Positions 22,909-25,046 of a stretch of DNA of 25,046 nucleotides are shown piece after piece (within the stretch, counting starts at the first letter, position 1; every line of letters starts with the position of its first letter). Source of the DNA: Bacteroidales bacterium UBA3834 (GTDB lineage: Bacteria; Bacteroidota; Bacteroidia; Bacteroidales; P3); assembly GCA_002392965.1 (NCBI GenBank), contig DGIA01000034.1, positions 1 to 25,046 on the forward strand. Reading direction: 5' to 3'. A program made the translations under genes and the position numbers. Under the pieces are notes generated by a model. It was not told the origin of the DNA. It saw only the letters and a list, made by a program, of their open reading frames with translations, and made no database searches.

Positions 22909-24585
22909 ATGATGAAAAAAACATTCCTCCTGCTGGCCTTGCTGCCCCTGATGGCCGTCGCACAGGTCAAGATACCGAAAGGCGCCAACCGTTTCATCTA
23001 CTGGCAGATTGAATACGGCGAGCAGAACGACACCACCGTCATCACCGTCGAGTGCAATCCCGACGGTTCCATCCTCATCCTCACCCCCGAACCGGAAGGA
23101 AAGAAGATACCGGGCTATTGCCAGACGGTGACCAGCGCCGACTATGCCGCCGACAGCATCACCGTGACGGCCACCTATCCCGACAGCACCTACTATTACC
23201 GCACGGGCTTCTCGCGCAACGATTTGGAGTGGAAGCACGACGGCAATCGCCATATTACCTCTGTCAATAGCAACACGCTCGAATTCGAGATGGACGAGAA
23301 GGCGCCCATCAACGTCAACCCCCTACCCTACTACGGCCTGAACAAAGGCGTGCTGCGCTCCTTCACCCGCAACGGGCAGAAACGACTGATGCTGGCCAAA
23401 GCGGAGAAAAACAAGAGTTTAGAATTCAGTATCAAGAATCCAAAGTCCGCCCGTAGAGTTACCCCCCGCGAACTCGACCGCATCATGAAGGAACGCCTCG
23501 TGGTCACCACCCGCATCTTCGACCACGAGCAGATATGCTGGGGCAAGAAGAACGACCATGTGAAGGGGTACGCTGCAGTACCCTTCGACACCGTGCTGCA
23601 CTACGCCGGCGGCACCCTCATCCTCAAGAAGGTCAAACTGCCCCGTCTGCCGCACCACTACCAGCACTTCGTGGAGATACACCAGCAGAGCAATGGCGAT
23701 GCCTACGACCGCACTGGCTCGCTCTTCATCGTCACACCGGGCTTCTTCGAAGGCATCAACCAGCATCCCGACTCTCTGCCCACCTTCGTCGGCCGTGACG
23801 GCCAGCGCTACCAGGGCATGATCTCGCAGACAGGCTACGATGCGCCACTCGAGTTGGTGCGCTTCTTCACCCCCTTCGGCGTGGGCCACTTCAACGACCG
23901 CATGAAAGGTTACGGCATCGACTGGCGCGACGAGACCTATTACCGCCAGGAAATCACCGACCTTTATCACTTCGACGACGACGTGGTCATCGGTGCATGG
24001 ATAGGCAACTACGACGGCGGCGGCCACATCGTCACCGTCGACATCAAGTCGTATCCCAACGACTATACTATTCCAGAGGACAACACGGAGGAATCAGGGT
24101 TTGCGCTGCCGCTCTTCAACACCTGCAACGTGCTCGAGATGGCTGGTCAGAACTACGGTAAGCTCTTCGCCACCGACTCGCTGACGGTTATCTTCAAATT
24201 ATATCCAGAGACGAATTCGGCCAAGCTCCGCTACATTAGCACCGGTCACGGCGGCTGGGGCGAGGGCGACGAGTTCGTGCCCAAGCAGAACACTATCCTT
24301 ATTGACGGTAAAGTGGCCTTCACCCACACCCCCTGGCGCGAGGACTGCGGCTGCTACCGCGACCTCAACCCCGTCTCTGGCAACTTCTGGAACGGCCTCT
24401 CTTCGTCCGATTTCTCGCGCAGCGGCTGGTGCCCCGGCACGGCCACGCAACCCATCTACTTCGACCTCTCCCCCTGGGCCGACGGCCGCGAGCACACCCT
24501 CACTGTGGCCATCCCGCAAGGCAAACCCGTCGAGGGCATGTTCAGCCATTGGGCCGTCAGCGGCGTCCTGATTGTTGAATACTAA
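22909..24585 (+). CDS. PNGase F-like peptide-N-glycosidase
   Basis: A 558-residue secreted protein (signal about 1-18). The C-terminal 310 residues match the two jelly-roll domains of PNGase F, which cleaves N-glycans from asparagine. By hand alignment, Asp267 in AYDRTGSLF fits catalytic Asp60 of PNGase F, and Glu455 in GHGGWGEGDEF fits Glu206; WREDC and SGWCPG are also shared. The position of Glu118 appears as Ala363/Trp364 (IGAWIGNYDGGG), so that role may be taken by another residue. The N-terminal 240 residues form an extra domain, as in the PNGase F-II type enzymes of Bacteroidota with an N-terminal bowl-like domain. A start at the second ATG (22912) is equally possible. A plausible role is removing host or dietary N-glycans. 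Confidence 0.85.
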   Translation: MMKKTFLLLALLPLMAVAQVKIPKGANRFIYWQIEYGEQNDTTVITVECNPDGSILILTPEPEGKKIPGYCQTVTSADYAADSITVTATYPDSTYYYRTGFSRNDLEWKHDGNRHITSVNSNTLEFEMDEKAPINVNPLPYYGLNKGVLRSFTRNGQKRLMLAKAEKNKSLEFSIKNPKSARRVTPRELDRIMKERLVVTTRIFDHEQICWGKKNDHVKGYAAVPFDTVLHYAGGTLILKKVKLPRLPHHYQHFVEIHQQSNGDAYDRTGSLFIVTPGFFEGINQHPDSLPTFVGRDGQRYQGMISQTGYDAPLELVRFFTPFGVGHFNDRMKGYGIDWRDETYYRQEITDLYHFDDDVVIGAWIGNYDGGGHIVTVDIKSYPNDYTIPEDNTEESGFALPLFNTCNVLEMAGQNYGKLFATDSLTVIFKLYPETNSAKLRYISTGHGGWGEGDEFVPKQNTILIDGKVAFTHTPWREDCGCYRDLNPVSGNFWNGLSSSDFSRSGWCPGTATQPIYFDLSPWADGREHTLTVAIPQGKPVEGMFSHWAVSGVLIVEY

Positions 24586-24597
24586 ACACTAAACACT
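24582..24597 (+). repeat. Two 7-bp units at the PNGase stop codon
   Basis: CTAAACA occurs twice in succession, followed by CT; the first unit includes the TAA stop of the PNGase gene. The tract ends where the start-less frame begins. Confidence 0.6.
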
Positions 24598-24603
24598 TAT
24601 ATA

Positions 24604-24999
24604 GAGCCCTCCTATGCCCTGAACCGCAGCTATTGGGACTACCCGTCCGACTGTCTGCAGCAATGGCTCGATGCCTATGCCTCCATCGGCGAGCGGCATC
24701 CAGAATTGGCAGCTACCGTCGAGCGGTTGACCTCACGCATCTGCCTGGCCGACGCCCTTTTCGGCAGCCTCGCCAATCTCGGCAACGAGCACGAGGTATT
24801 TGAAGCCCGCTACCTCTTCTCCATCAGTGAGATGGCCTGGATTCAGGCTGGTTTGGGCTCCGAACTCGCCCCCACCGACATCTCACAAGTACCTCGCGAC
24901 AAGATTTTTACCATCGGAGACTCCCGAAAATTCTCCGACGACGAGCTCATCCAAGGCCGTCGCGACTTCCTCGCAAAGATAGCAGAAACGCACCCATAA
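24604..24999 (+). pseudogene. Open frame without a standard start codon, possible gene remnant
   Basis: A frame open for about 130 codons continues, in the same phase, from the stop codon of the PNGase gene. Residues include SYWDYPSDCLQQWLDAY, LADALFGSLANLGNEHEVF and FTIGDSRKFSDDEL, which look like a real folded protein; base composition matches nearby genes. No in-frame ATG or GTG lies between the PNGase stop and the body; a TTG at 24706 is the first usable codon and would cut off conserved-looking sequence. I do not recognise the family. It may be the 3' part of a gene whose start was lost at the short repeat near 24582-24597. Readthrough of the PNGase stop is less likely. Confidence 0.4.
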
Positions 25000-25046
25000 C
25001 ACACTGATATTAAGCATTGAGTCCCTTATGACCTAGTATTGACCTA

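Overview
The window looks like a chromosomal segment of a member of the Bacteroidota, most likely order Bacteroidales. The evidence is a tmRNA with the tag GENNYALAA, promoters of the TTTG / TAnnTTTG type in front of the tRNAs, a gingipain-like C25 protease with a C-terminal type IX secretion (T9SS) sorting domain, and Bacteroidales-type families (DUF4271 next to hemD, PNGase F-like, two-domain transglutaminase lipoprotein). Most genes are fairly GC-rich. The integrase at the left end is clearly more AT-rich and looks acquired. The exact genus cannot be read from the sequence.

Layout. (1) Positions 13-1716: one tyrosine recombinase gene flanked by a perfect 220-bp inverted repeat. Each outer end is a 15-bp copy of the 3' end of the tmRNA gene. 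(2) Positions 1705-2606: tmRNA, tRNA-Asp and tRNA-His, all on the minus strand; both tRNAs have their own promoter and terminator. (3) Positions 2794-11892: a long minus-strand series, read from right to left: cutC, transglutaminase lipoprotein, C25/T9SS protease, DUF4271 membrane protein, hemD, rnpA, yidD. Spacing is tight except for a 74-bp gap before the protease. (4) Positions 11893-12241: a 349-bp divergent intergenic region with an 11-bp tandem repeat. (5) Positions 12242-19873: a plus-strand series of S41 processing protease, O-antigen ligase-like polymerase, M16 zinc protease, VWA membrane protein and polysaccharide flippase, with gaps of 15 bp or less or start/stop overlaps. (6) Positions 19848-22853: a minus-strand series of FMN-binding exported protein, lepA and a small lipoprotein. 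(7) Positions 22909-24585: a PNGase F-like secreted glycoamidase on the plus strand, followed by an open frame with no standard start codon (to 24999).

How it fits together. yidD and rnpA are the familiar pair that usually sits near the membrane-insertion and RNA-processing genes; here they are downstream of hemD (haem synthesis). Envelope work dominates the rest: a T9SS-exported protease, a periplasmic transglutaminase-like lipoprotein, a processing protease, surface-glycan ligation and flipping, and removal of N-glycans from host or dietary glycoproteins. The most unusual structure is the integrase-only unit with long inverted repeats at the tmRNA gene. It could be a minimal mobile element, an invertible segment, or an assembly product at an integration site; only reads spanning the left end can decide.
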